Origin: Zizania palustris
Lineage: Eukaryota > Streptophyta > Magnoliopsida > Poales > Poaceae
NCBI GenBank assembly: GCA_019279435.1
Contig: JAAALK010000079.1
Span: forward strand, 67,218,330-67,282,329
Direction of reading: 5' to 3'
Length of the DNA stretch: 64,000 bases
Shown in pieces: positions 20,839 through 32,400 of the stretch (its first letter is position 1; each line of letters opens with the position of its first letter). The translations under genes and the position numbers were made by a program. A model generated the notes under the pieces. The model was not told where the DNA came from and made no database searches. It worked only from the letters and a program-made list of their open reading frames with translations.

Positions 20839-22690
20839 CAAAACTAACCCTGTTACTTCTAGTTACCTCTCTTGTTTGTTCTCCATGATTCTGACATCCC
20901 AGATAAGATTGCATCGTGCATTAACCTAGCATAAACTGGACACCGCCATGCTGGATGAACTCTAGTGTCTCTTCATTCCGCAGTCAGATTACAAACAGTA
21001 GAATCATTGCATCCAAACGAGCAGGAGCAGTTAGCTACTCGATCTAGCTATTTTTGGCAACCTAACCTAACCAACCATTTGATAAGTTTATCTCTAGGAT
21101 AACTAATGGATATATATATGCACAACTAGCTTTAAAATCAATATTGATAAAGATCTCCATATAGTATAAATAGTTAAGTATTGCATATCTCTATTTTTCA
21201 TTAGTTCTGCTCTGCATATATAATATAATATATATGCCGTGAGCTTATTGGGCGGTAAACTTTTGTTTGGAAGTGTTCTTTCGCCAATAGGGCCCTAGCT
21301 AGGTAGCTAGTAGTAGCGTATCGATGGAATCGTTCTTGCAATTATTCAAGAGAAAGATATGCTTAAGGAGAGCTAATCATGATCACACGAGAAAGTCGTT
21401 TGGAAAAGAACACGCTAATCTTTGGGTGCATTTCGATGAAATAAAACATACAAAAAAAATTCTTGTGCTTTCGAACAGTTGTGTTTTTCCTGCCATTGAA
21501 AGGTAATTAACCAGGACGGCCATGAGCAAAGAACAGAACCATGAGATGCACTTAATTGAACCTAAGACCATGGCTTAAAACACACTCTCTGTGTCGTAAT
21601 ATAAGGGGATCCTAAGTTTTTTTTAAAAAAAAGAACGAAGAAAAAAAACTACGACACCGTTCAATAAGGGGTACGTGAGAAGGAGGTGATAGTTAGGATA
21701 AGATAAGATAGGAATAAATTTGAATAATAAGTGGTTGATTTGACAAGTAGTACTCTAGTATTTGTCCAAAAAATCATTTGGTATTTGGTGATAACATTAT
21801 AGAGTTGTTGACTTTATATTTGTGTCATGTCACATGTAGATAATCTAATAGTCAACTCATATAATAGTTAGTTGGCTATATGTATCATGCATTTAATGTG
21901 TAACATATTACACCATCTCACAATGTTCATTTGAACATGTGTATGAGTTGACTATTAACTAGTAGCCCGTTTTTATTCTCTCTCCTTTCTTCTCTCATTC
22001 ACCTCATTACTAATCTAATGTGGCAAGTTTTGTAGCCTGCTTACATAAGCTTATTATACTTGCTCTAAGGGGAAGTAGCGCGGTTGGCTAGCGCGTTCAA
22101 TAGTTAAGAGCGTGATCTCTTGATTAGTTCACATCAGCATGACGAGCTCTGATTTTTTCCCATCACTTTCTTTTTTCCCCAGTTAGTGCCCATTAACCTG
22201 AACTGACCTGAGTATTGGTCACATAATCACAATCTACTCATCAATTCACAATATAAACAATTGATGGCTCTTAATATCAGTGATATATTGCCTCTGACTA
22301 CGTAATTAACTCAAAGTTTATATTGTTACTTATTTGTTCTAATTTGTGAAAGATCTAACATTTATCTGACAAATACAAATATGACAGAGAAGACGAAAAC
22401 ATGTTTAGAAGTTTCAAAACAAGTTATATTTAGGAAAAAATGAAAATACTATAATATCTTATATAAAAAAATCGGAGAGAGTGTAGCAAAACAAGAATAA
22501 TGGTCAGTATGGTTAGTGACTTAATGTGATGGATGCATATATAGCCACGGCGATTCACTCGAGCCAAGAAATCCCATTTCGATTTCAGATGTAGTCAAGT
22601 TAATGCATAGCGTATGCAACGCCACCGCTGGTAAGTGATTAAGCTGACAGGTGCGAGAGAAGTACTACGCTAGATAGAGATAGCAAATCC
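20839..22690. other. Gene-poor intergenic sequence
   Basis: No supported gene. A Stowaway-like half-end (CACTCTCTGTGTCGTAATAT at about 21582) has a possible distant partner near 22480, but the pairing is too weak to call. The 3' UTR of the minus-strand Nudix gene probably begins close to 22711 and runs leftwards. Confidence 0.45.
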
Positions 22691-22711
22691 ACACTGTATT
22701 ATTGTTGGAGC

Positions 22712-25700
22712 CTAGGGAGATGGAAGAGCCCGGTGATGCGTTCTGCATCTAGGCGTCGCCCGAACCTTGCTCCATCTATCATGCCAATCAGAGAAGCCTG
22801 TAAGCAATGCCTCTTGCATCCACTGGTACCGGCACTGCGACGTGGCTTCAGACACTGTCAACCAGCTCCTCCGGCGAGTGCTCTGCTCAGGCCATGAGGC
22901 CAGCTCTTCCTTCACATGCAGAGCAAACACTGCGGCTCTGCACATGCCCTCGGGGCAGCATGCGTACTGGAGTGTCTTGCTTTTGAAGTCGTAGAAGCCT
23001 AGAAATTGCTGGTCCACAGAAACAATGGCGTTATAAGTTGAAGTCTGTGTGCAGTACAGACAAATAACTACTCCCTCTGTTACATATTAATATGGAGTAA
23101 GTCAATTGACATTTTCAAAGTTAAACTACTTCAACTTTGACCAAATTTATAAAAAATATATACCAACAGTTACAATATCAAATTAGTTTTCATTAAAGTG
23201 ACCATTAAATATGTTTTAATAGTGTATTTATTTATATTGTAAATGTTAATATATTTTAATTTAAACTTGATCAAGGTTAAATAAGTGCTTACAATATGTA
23301 ATGGAGGTAGTAAATGAGTTAAGTGCCTTTGTGAGGTATGCCCTTCATAAACATGTCTTGTCTTAGTGGCAGAACAAAACAGGCAAGGAAAACATGGTTT
23401 GCACGCATGCATTTTCACATTGATAAAGCACCACACTAGGATAAGGACAATATTATCTCCACTGGAGCAGCATGTTTCAGAACACACATTAATGATCCTC
23501 CTAGAAAAGCTATACTGTTCTGATTTCATGGTCCTTCAGGTATGCAGAATTGCAACCGTGCTACATGTTAGGCTGAAAATTTATCCAGAGCTAGAATCAA
23601 TGCCATTTTGATTTTGGTAGTTTGGTACCCACATTACAAAGTAATGCCATGTTAGTTGCACGTTGCAATCTGAATCTTGACTAACACCCGCCAAAAGTTC
23701 CATAGGAGTAATCAAAGCACAAACCATTCGAAGCTCAAAAAATGGAAACAACCTATCCAACTAAACCAATGTAACTAGTTGGGCAATACATCATGACCCA
23801 CCAGAGCGCTACTACAATTTGCACCTTATGGTGCTTCACCTATGAAGGTATCCCTTGTTTTCATTATTCATAAACTCTATGATGATACTAGTTACACACA
23901 ATGTAAACTAAACAAGATATTTTCAAACCACCAGAGTTTTTTTCAGTTGTGCTATGTTTGTGCTCCATGATACATGCCACACAGCATTAACCCTATGCAC
24001 CTAGTATAGTACTTGACTTGATTAGTTTGACTTGTGAGTGTGTACAACATATGTCAATGCAGCAGCAAACCACAAACAAAATTGTCAGTATGGTTCTAAA
24101 TTCTGACTCATTATGTGAATCACTGCACAACAATGCTCCAACGCAAGTAACATGTAACCCACAAAAAGGATCATATTCAATAAATAAATTTGATGGGTTC
24201 CAGGGATAATGTGTGTTCTGAAACATGTTAAAACTTATGTAAAGAAGTATTATATATTAAAACACTATGTCTGATGTATCTTACCACTATATCTCCACGA
24301 ACTCCAGCTTCTTCTATCGCTTCTCGAGCAGCTGCCTGCTCAACAGTTTCATCATTCTCCCATCCTCCCTGCAACAAGACAGAAATAACAAAATCTCTAC
24401 CAAGCACTTTGGTAATATAAAATTTTATTTACCAAGCTTACGAGAATGGTGAATAAAACTAATGCCATGCAGAATCTAAAAAAAAGTAGGTGAAAGAAAT
24501 ATTTTGAACCAGTGTTTACAAATCATCCGATTAATCACGATTAATCGGCCTGGTCATTTTCCTGACTACGACTAGGTGCTCCGACCCGACTAGAGCGACC
24601 AGAAATCTGGTCGTCCGACTAGTCGTCGACTAGTCGCGACTAGTTGGCCGATTAGTGGCATTTTGGCGACCAGGAGAGAAGGGCAACCGACGGGGAAGGC
24701 AAGGGCCAGCCGGAGGAGGGCGCTGATGATGGCGCATGGGCCACGGCGGGAGGAGTGGGCCGGTGGCGGCGTGCCTTGGAGTGGGAGGGGCCACCGGCAG
24801 CGCCGGCAGGAGCAAGAGGAGAAGGCAGCGCCGGCGGGAGCGGGAGCAAGAGGAGAAGGCGGCGCCGGCGGGAGAAAGAGAAGGCAGCGCCGGCGGGAGC
24901 TGCGGCGCGCAGGGGATGTGCAGCGTGCATGCTTCTGAGTCGTCTCTGTGGCGGCTGTGAGGGAGGAGATCTGTGACGGCTGTTTGGGAGAGGGGAGATG
25001 TGAGGAGCTAGGGTTGTGGCGGTTGTGCGGGAGAAGGGAGATGTGAGGAGTGAAGCTAGGGTTTAGTTAATGGGCCTGGACTTTTCAATTTTATTTTTGG
25101 GCTAATAAGTAATGGCTGGAAATTTGGTCCATACCTAGATATTTATTGTCATATACTATATAGTGTATATAGTATATTATGTAAATTTCCTAAAATATAT
25201 GGAATAATTAAATAGAACGACCAAAATCGACTAATCGCGATTAATCGCGATTAGTTTTCTGGTTGGTACCATGGCGACTAAGTTCGACTAGGCGATTTGT
25301 AAACATTGTTTTGAACATAGTTTATACGTATGTGCTAACTTTACCAGTACACTAAAAGAAAATCAATAAAAAGTATGAAACATAATTGCAAACAGACTTG
25401 GATATTTCTTAGTAAGCAATGTTAATTGTGCATCTCAGTTTATTCTAACTTCGTTGTCTGAGAGGCATAAAAAAGAGCAACGCCTTTTCACCTACAAGCT
25501 AACTGAAACATTAATATGTGCTTGCTCATAGGGTGTAATGCAGTAACACTCCAATGTGGCATGTCAAAATAGAGAAATTTTGTAAATTATTGCAATTCCA
25601 TGTCAGATAAATACCAATCCAAATGTAGATCATAAATCATAAAAATTGCAATTTCATGTAAAATAACTAGCCTTAAAGACCTGATGGGAACAATGCAATA

Positions 25701-27436
25701 AATACCTTTGGAAACAGGAGACCTGGCTCACTTTGTGAGTTTATCATTAGAACTTCAACAAGTTTCTTTTGTTCATCATCAGAAGTTGCATCATTACTAA
25801 CTCTATACCTGAACGGTATGCACCTATAGAGATAATGAACTTAATCAGAAAAATGAATGCATAAGGTGGCAAAGCAAAATGGTGTAAATTTTAGGTGAGG
25901 CCCCATGATTCATAAAGTTTTTTGTCCAACATAAACATGCTAACAAGACGGCAAAGAATAATATACTGAATCCGTGTGAGTTAACATAGACAATAATTCT
26001 TCAACATGGTGAAACCATGTCCAGAGAGGAACTAGGCCCGTCCCAGAAAGAGCCAAATGCAATATTCCTCAAAGTGTACAGCTATGTGTCAAGGAAACAA
26101 ATCTTGCAACACTAACCTACAACACAGTAAGGTATATACACATAAAGGTGTTACTTGAGCTAGATCCTGCCAATAAATGATGTAGGTGCACCTGCCAACC
26201 TGCATCTTAACCATCAGAAACAAAACTTTTTTTGTACTATAAAAAGTAAGCACCTAGGGCTTAAGGTCAACAACTCAAAACATCTCCATATGTTCAAGGA
26301 ATCAAGGCCATGATCCACAATGAGATAAGAGTATCACAAAAAGATCATTAACCTTTCTCTTCATATTTCATTGAGATTAATAATCTCGTGAAAATTGGGC
26401 TAGCTTTGAACTCCACGTTATATGAGTATTTCCTAGATTTGATTAGCTGCACATCTGCCATCTCCTGAACCATTACATTTTCAGGATCACATCTATTTCT
26501 TACGATTTACAGACATCTTAAAATGAGCAACCTGCTCCACCAGCTGAAGAGAAATGCAACAGATAATAGGGATGCAAAAACTTATTAGTTTGTCATGCCA
26601 CAATCCACATCAAGACTTCCCTTAGTTCCCTAGCTTAGAAAAACAGAACTTAACTAAGAGCAAACCTAAAAAGCAAAATTGAGCACTTATCAGGAACAGA
26701 CGCCTGGATTATCAATAATGATTTATGACCTTTTGTCACCAGCAATATGCAACGACAAGAACTTATGCTGAAAAGTATCTATCCTGCTAAACTCATATCC
26801 ATCAATCTTGATTTGAACTGCCGCCACATGAGGCCATTTCACATTGGAAGACAAACCACTCCTAAATCGTGTACCATCAATTAATACAAACTATTAAATT
26901 CTTCCCTAATCCCTATGAATGTACCATCAATTAAAATAACCAAGCAATAGTGTTGTCGCTATCATCAGGCGTTGCAACTAAGATACCGTGCATTGATTAA
27001 AGCTTCTTAGATCAGTGCTCAAATCCATCCATAGGTAAACTAGCTTAGCAGTTAGCACGCAGTACACTTAGTTTTTAGAAAATAAAGCATATGCAAATCC
27101 ACGCAGCAAGCAATCCACCCCGGGGATGGCACATCACCACACACCCCAACGATCCAACACATCCATCAACTCCAAGCAATGCCACCTCCTCGTACTCGTA
27201 CGAGGATAGGGAATACGACGCGCATTAGGTTAGGTCCATAGCGCAACGAACCGCGCGCGCGTGCGTAGCCATCGCCCAATCCAGCCCAATCAAATCAAGC
27301 AAGGGAAACTTTATAGCGGCGTGAGCAACAATTGGGTAGAGAGAAGAGAAAGCCCCCCGTCGTACCCGGCCACCAGCCGACGGCCGTCCTCGTACCGCTG
27401 CTGATGCCGACCCGTCCGTGCCACCAGGTCGCACAT
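22712..27436 (-). CDS. Nudix hydrolase, plant NUDT12/13/16/17/18/21-type
   Basis: Four exons on the minus strand, 27436-27366, 25823-25706, 24368-24285 and 23008-22712, join in frame to 189 aa. Exon 1 starts MCDLVARTGR with YEDGRRLVAG, typical of this plant subfamily, and exon 2 has the VLMINSQSEPGLLFPK strand. Exon 3 is exactly the 28-codon Nudix box: G64, E70, then REAIEEAGV at 78-86 matches GX5EX7REUXEEXGU, so the metal-binding glutamates are present. Exon 4 begins QFLGFYDFKS and holds the WLTVSEATSQC helix. The family hydrolyses nucleoside diphosphates linked to another moiety; several relatives are mitochondrial, but the substrate cannot be read here. Intron 2 contains a 799-bp hAT element and intron 3 a Stowaway MITE. 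The exon 1 donor is GTACGA. Length is normal for the family. Confidence 0.85.
23071..23310. mobile_element. Stowaway MITE in Nudix intron 3
   Basis: CTCCCTCTGTTACATATTA at the left and the complementary TAATATGTAATGGAGGTAG-type right end are bordered by TA on both sides (23069-23070 and 23311-23312). This is the standard Stowaway/Mariner signature. Length 240 bp, no coding sequence. Confidence 0.85.
24510..25308. mobile_element. hAT-type element, 799 bp, in Nudix intron 2
   Basis: Ends CAGTGTTTACAAATC and (complement) CAATGTTTACAAATC are flanked by the exact 8-bp duplication TTTTGAAC at 24502-24509 and 25309-25316. The subterminal regions carry dense GATTAATCGCGATTAATCG and CGACTAG repeats. 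The core from 24660 to 25060 is GC-rich with tandem GGCGCCGGCGGGAG units and long open frames on both strands that I regard as compositional. Confidence 0.9.
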
Positions 27437-27547
27437 GCTACCCCGCCGCCTCCCGGCCGCCCGCCCGCTCTTCCTCCGCGCCTCCTCGCCGGTCCGTGGA
27501 GGCGTAGGGACGCCGGTGCTCGGCGGGCAATGCGGCGCGTGGGGGAG

Positions 27548-27575
27548 GAGAGGAGAGAGAGAGAGAGAGAGATTC
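27548..27575. repeat. (GA)n microsatellite upstream of the Nudix gene
   Basis: A GAGAGAGAG run of about 28 bp lies about 110 bp upstream of the Nudix ATG, in the likely 5' leader or core promoter. GA/CT runs there are common in grass promoters. Confidence 0.6.
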
Positions 27576-29446
27576 CTCGCCGTGGTGAGGCGCTCGGTTT
27601 CTCTTTTTTTTTTCTCTGGTTTCCTTTCTTTTTTTTTTCTTTTAGTGGGGGAGGAGGAGGAGACGCCTCGTATTTCGGTTTTATTCGGAGGCCGTGGTTG
27701 GCGGCGGCTTTCCTTTTTTTGCTTGGTTTCTTCTCTCTTTTTTGTTTGTTGCCTGAAATTGGCTGCCGTTTTTAGAGATCATTTTGCTCTTCTCTAGCGT
27801 TTTGAAAATAGTAAGAAAACATAGACACGGCAAAATAAATCAGTGTGCTACACTTATTGATATGATATGATATGATGTGGACTGGGATTAACTTTTTTGC
27901 AAGACGTAAAATTCAGTTTGTTCTTTTTTCCCAAATGTGGCATTTTAGTAGTAGATGTTAGTTGGATCTTTTGTGTTTAAAAGATGTTTACTTGGACCAT
28001 GATAGTCGATAGAAATGTGACATGCACAAGAAGCCAGTTCGGTTTAGTGTTTTAAAAAATAACTTAGCCATTTGGTAAAACTCGATAATAAATAAATACT
28101 TATTTTTATTGTTTTTTAAAAATATTTAAAATTTAAAATTTTTGAATAATTAATTAAGAGTAGTTAGATTATTAATTGATGTGAGGTAGCGCTAATTCGA
28201 ATGCCTCTTAGACAATAAAACAGCACCCACGTTCAACTCTACTCTTTTCTTTTTCGTATTAGCAAGAATTTGTGACAAGGAATTCTAGCTAAGAAGTGCT
28301 TTAAAAACATTATCGGGTAACCGCTTATCACGGACACATGGCATGGACCGCTGCATCGCATTAATAAGTTATCTTTGACGACGAGGCGGAGGCTGTCTTC
28401 TAGCTTCTTCTTGTTATTTAAGAATTGAGAGAAGTAAGAAGACAGGGGCAGGCCGGCCGCTGTTTTCTTCATGGCCAGCCAAACTGGTCCATGTTGCTGT
28501 TTTGCGGAGATCGATGGTACGCTTTGTCTGTTCCCGTCATGCGCGGCGCGTGTAGAGAAAGGTGCGGGATGTAACCATATACAGTGTACTTGTTCAGGTT
28601 CACCCGCTTCGTTGCCGTCAGAGAGACAGTGTTCAGTAACCTGCTTGTTCAGGTTCAGGTTCCAGCCATTTTTTTGGAACCTGTCTGCAGCTCATGACAA
28701 GATACGTGATGATAAATTGATGACACTTGCTAGGTGAACAAGGCTGTGATGAGAATATATGTTGTGGCAAACTGGCAACCTGTCATTCTGTCAGATCAGA
28801 ACTCGGAGGTGCTTGCTGACTGATTTCTTGTTTGATAATCAAGAACTGAATACAGTTTTCCTCGGTCCTTTTGATTAACACGTGCGGCATGCTGGGTTCG
28901 ATCTTACTAATATTTAGATTTAGCATAGAGTATTACATGGATAGTAGCAAGCGTCAATATCAAAGGAGAGTCCTACTCGTCCGTTTACTTATCCTTCGCG
29001 AGGGTATAGTGTAACCCAGTTAGATAATCTCGAAAAGGAAAGATAACCATCCACAGTTGTAGTAAATCTGAATGCCAAAAGAACCATACTGATTCACTAA
29101 ACCAAAGGGGTTCAAGCATCCAAGATTGTTTACTCACGAAAAAGAACTTGAAGCAATATGCTAGTAGCAACATAATTGCCTGGAGCAAAACTTTACGGCA
29201 GTACCAATATTTTGGCAGAACTAATTTAGTCATATAAATTTTAACTGCCAAAATACGGTCGTAAATACGAAATTCAATATGCCGAGCGATCCATTGCTGA
29301 ATACACATCTGTACATAAAACGGTTATTTCAGGACAAAAGTTTCACGTTATGAAGCTCAGCAAGCTGTAGAAATAATCTAGAAGATCCGGTTGATGGGCA
29401 GTGAAACGCAGCGAGCACTTTTATTTCATCCTGTCCAGCAGAGCTT
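27576..29446. other. Intergenic DNA between the Nudix and Miro genes
   Basis: The Nudix promoter lies at the left and the Miro 3' UTR at the right. An 88-codon frame at 28471-28737 with several cysteines has no family resemblance or splice context, so I do not call it. No bounded transposon was seen. Confidence 0.45.
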
Positions 29447-32400
29447 TCAAGACGACGAGTTCTTCCTAGCTGCATAAACCCGGTAAGCAGCTATTCCCAC
29501 AACTGCAACAGCAGCTCCAACTGCAAATTATTAGTACAGTATCAGTTGAGATAGAACTCAAGGACTTCACACTGATATATACTTCCAAACATTACATACA
29601 AAACATAATCAACTGTGTTACACGTCTACACCGCTGACAGCACCCCCAACCTATCAATAAACCATTTCTTTTATATCATTATGAAGTTCTGAGTAGCTTA
29701 ATTCTTATCATATACCAGTCCACTTACTTGGCAGTATATTTGGCACAATGTAGTAAACTAGTAGTTGTAGAACAGAACAAGACTGGGAGTATGAAGTGGT
29801 TTACCTGAGACAACCATAAGGGAACGGTTCAGAAGTTGACGATATTGCCTCCTTGTTTTCCCAGCTTCAGTCTCTGGAATGCTCAAATGGGGCTGCTGCG
29901 CAGCATGGACTATTCTGCAGAAAATAGTGTTCAAGTCTTTCAACCTCACGCTGATAGGAATTGGTGTTTCAATTCCCATGTCTTGGCTCACCTGAGAAAG
30001 TACAAGATGTTATTGTTAATTAACAGAGACAACTAAAAGAAACCCATAGTTCAAGAGAGAACTGTGGCCTGTTGGCAATAACAAAGTTGGAGAACCACTT
30101 GCATAAACATCACATAAACAAACTGCCAATAATGACAAATATTTATGAATTATATTTTTATTGATTTAATATATTACCGCACGTCTAGATAATTTACATA
30201 TTAAAGAATTTACAAGACCAAATTGTAATTAGCTGACATGGGATGATAAGAAATAATTTCAGAAAGGTTAAACGCTTCTATCTTAGAAGATTTCCCAGCT
30301 GTTTTCCAAACGATCCAAACATGTATATTTGCACCTACTAGTGGGTCTTGACTTGGAACAACACCACTGTTACCAGGAGTTATGCTTCAAGGCAGCAGAA
30401 ACAATCATCATACCCTACTGCCTAAATATAGAACTTGAACTAGCAGTGCCCATCTTCCCTTTTGTTAAGTTGGCATATGACGTAAGCAAAAAAATAGTAG
30501 AAGCATAGTACTGTCCATAGGGGGGAAGTAAAAAACAAAAACTTCCAAAATATCACTGGTTCTCAATTCAAATGTCTGATTCTTCTTCAATCAGACAACT
30601 TTGGATGCAAAATAAAACAAATTGAATATCTTCTAGAGCCGAGTAGCCGACTATGACAAGAAAATGGCAAATGATTTTTAGGGAGGAGATTTGGCTAACT
30701 GATACAGAACAATTGAACATAGAGCGCATTTCAAGCTTACTCTGGTTGATTCCTGTAGAGCCAATGGAGATTGGTCAAGATCATCCTTAGCAGCAACTAT
30801 CAGACAAGGAACTTCGTAGCCAGTGTTCTCTCCATGTGTAGCCACTTGCACAAGCAAATCCCTTGCTCTTTGCCAAGAAAATTCATCACAACTGCCATTT
30901 CAACAGGCGCCACATTTAGTGTATAGAAAATCATATACAATTCAAATAAAAAAGATATATATATCAGGAGAACAAGGTCGATGTGTCTAACTACTGAGAC
31001 CGCTTCATCTCAGGAGGAAAAAAACAGATTTCTTAGAATTATTATATTTTCTACCACCTTGTAAGAGTATAATTAATGAGTCTGATCCTAAATAGTTAAC
31101 TGTCAGAATCATGCCTAATAAACTTTGATTTTTCCAACTCCAAAACCATGATGCATATAGCAATAGTCATGATCATTCTATCCCATGTTTATATACAAGC
31201 TGAATTGCTACCGCTAACAGGGAAAGAACTCAGTTAATTCAAACTATGTACTGAGACATTTCTTGGCCACAACTCACAAATAAATAGAACAATAATTTGG
31301 CAGAATGCATACCTATCATAAATGAATACTGCTACATCACAGGGTGCCAAGGATTCCCTATCAGTCAGTAATGATCTGACATCATCTTCAGGAATCTCTC
31401 TAAATACAAGTGTCTTTCTAGTCCCCTTCAGAAAGTAAGATTATTCAGTCACACAAATGTTTAAAAATAAAAAATAGCAAATGAAATGTATCCAAATTGC
31501 ACTCGTTTGAGTCTTTGAGAACATGCCGATACTGAGAATAAAATGTGTGTTGCTGATGTACACTGCTAACAATTTTTTTTCAAATAACTATTATCAAAAG
31601 GAACTTTTACAGGTGATAGGATATTAAAATGTATGTCCATTATCAACCTGCAATACTTGGTTTCACATAATATGTTGGCCAGTACTATGTTACAAAGAAC
31701 AAAATGAATTTACATAAGAGAATTGTCAGAATATTTCCACATGGTGGAAACAAGATGCACAGAAAGCTTTTTAACCACTTACATCAGGCAGTTCAACAGT
31801 ATTTGCTGCAAACCGTTGGCCATTCATAGGCAGAGCGTCAGAAGGTTGCCTGGAACAAGGATGGCACACAAATCGTATGAAATAAACACAGTAAGAAAGA
31901 CAGCAAGTACATGGTGTAAAATACTCAAATTCAGAAATGTATAGAGCACCTTCCAAGGAATGATTGTAGCAAAGCAGTCTTTCCAGCACCTTTAGGACCA
32001 AAAACATAGCACTGGAAAACATTCCGTTGAGTCTGCTGCTTCTTACGATCAACTCGCCTTTTCCTCGTGGTGGTGAATGCTGAGCCAGAATCACCGGAAT
32101 AGCCAACATATACAAGGTTGGCAAAACTATTTGCTGGATCTAGAAGTGTCATAAGAGCCCACTGCAATTGCAGAATAGTTATTCAACAGAAAAGGTACAG
32201 TATAATAAGATAATCTATCACCACAATACACAGTTACACACCATTTTGCATACTGAGAATGTCCAACTCAATGCATATACAGCTTAGAGGAACAACAATT
32301 TGGGTTTCTCAAAGAAACAAAAAAGTTAAGATGATGTTACAAGACAACTACACCGACAAATACCAAATATAAGTTCTGAATAGAAAAAAGGGTTTCATTT

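Noticed and set aside
22072..22146. tRNA-like sequence (GTAGCGCGGTTGGCTAGCGCG, then AGTTCACATC)
   Set aside because: A D-arm-like part can pair, but the anticodon and T stems do not, and the B-box is poor. At most it is a relic of a tRNA-derived SINE.
21582..22490. Possible Stowaway element with ends near 21582 and 22480
   Set aside because: Only the left end resembles a Stowaway terminus; the right is too diverged and the distance of 0.9 kb is unusual.
24660..24976. Overlapping frames on both strands in the GC-rich hAT core
   Set aside because: They lie inside a bounded transposon in an intron, consist of Arg/Gly/Ala repeats and have no family resemblance.
28471..28737. 88-codon cysteine-containing plus-strand frame
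   Set aside because: No splice partners, no homology I can recognise and no promoter signal; the size is within chance expectation.
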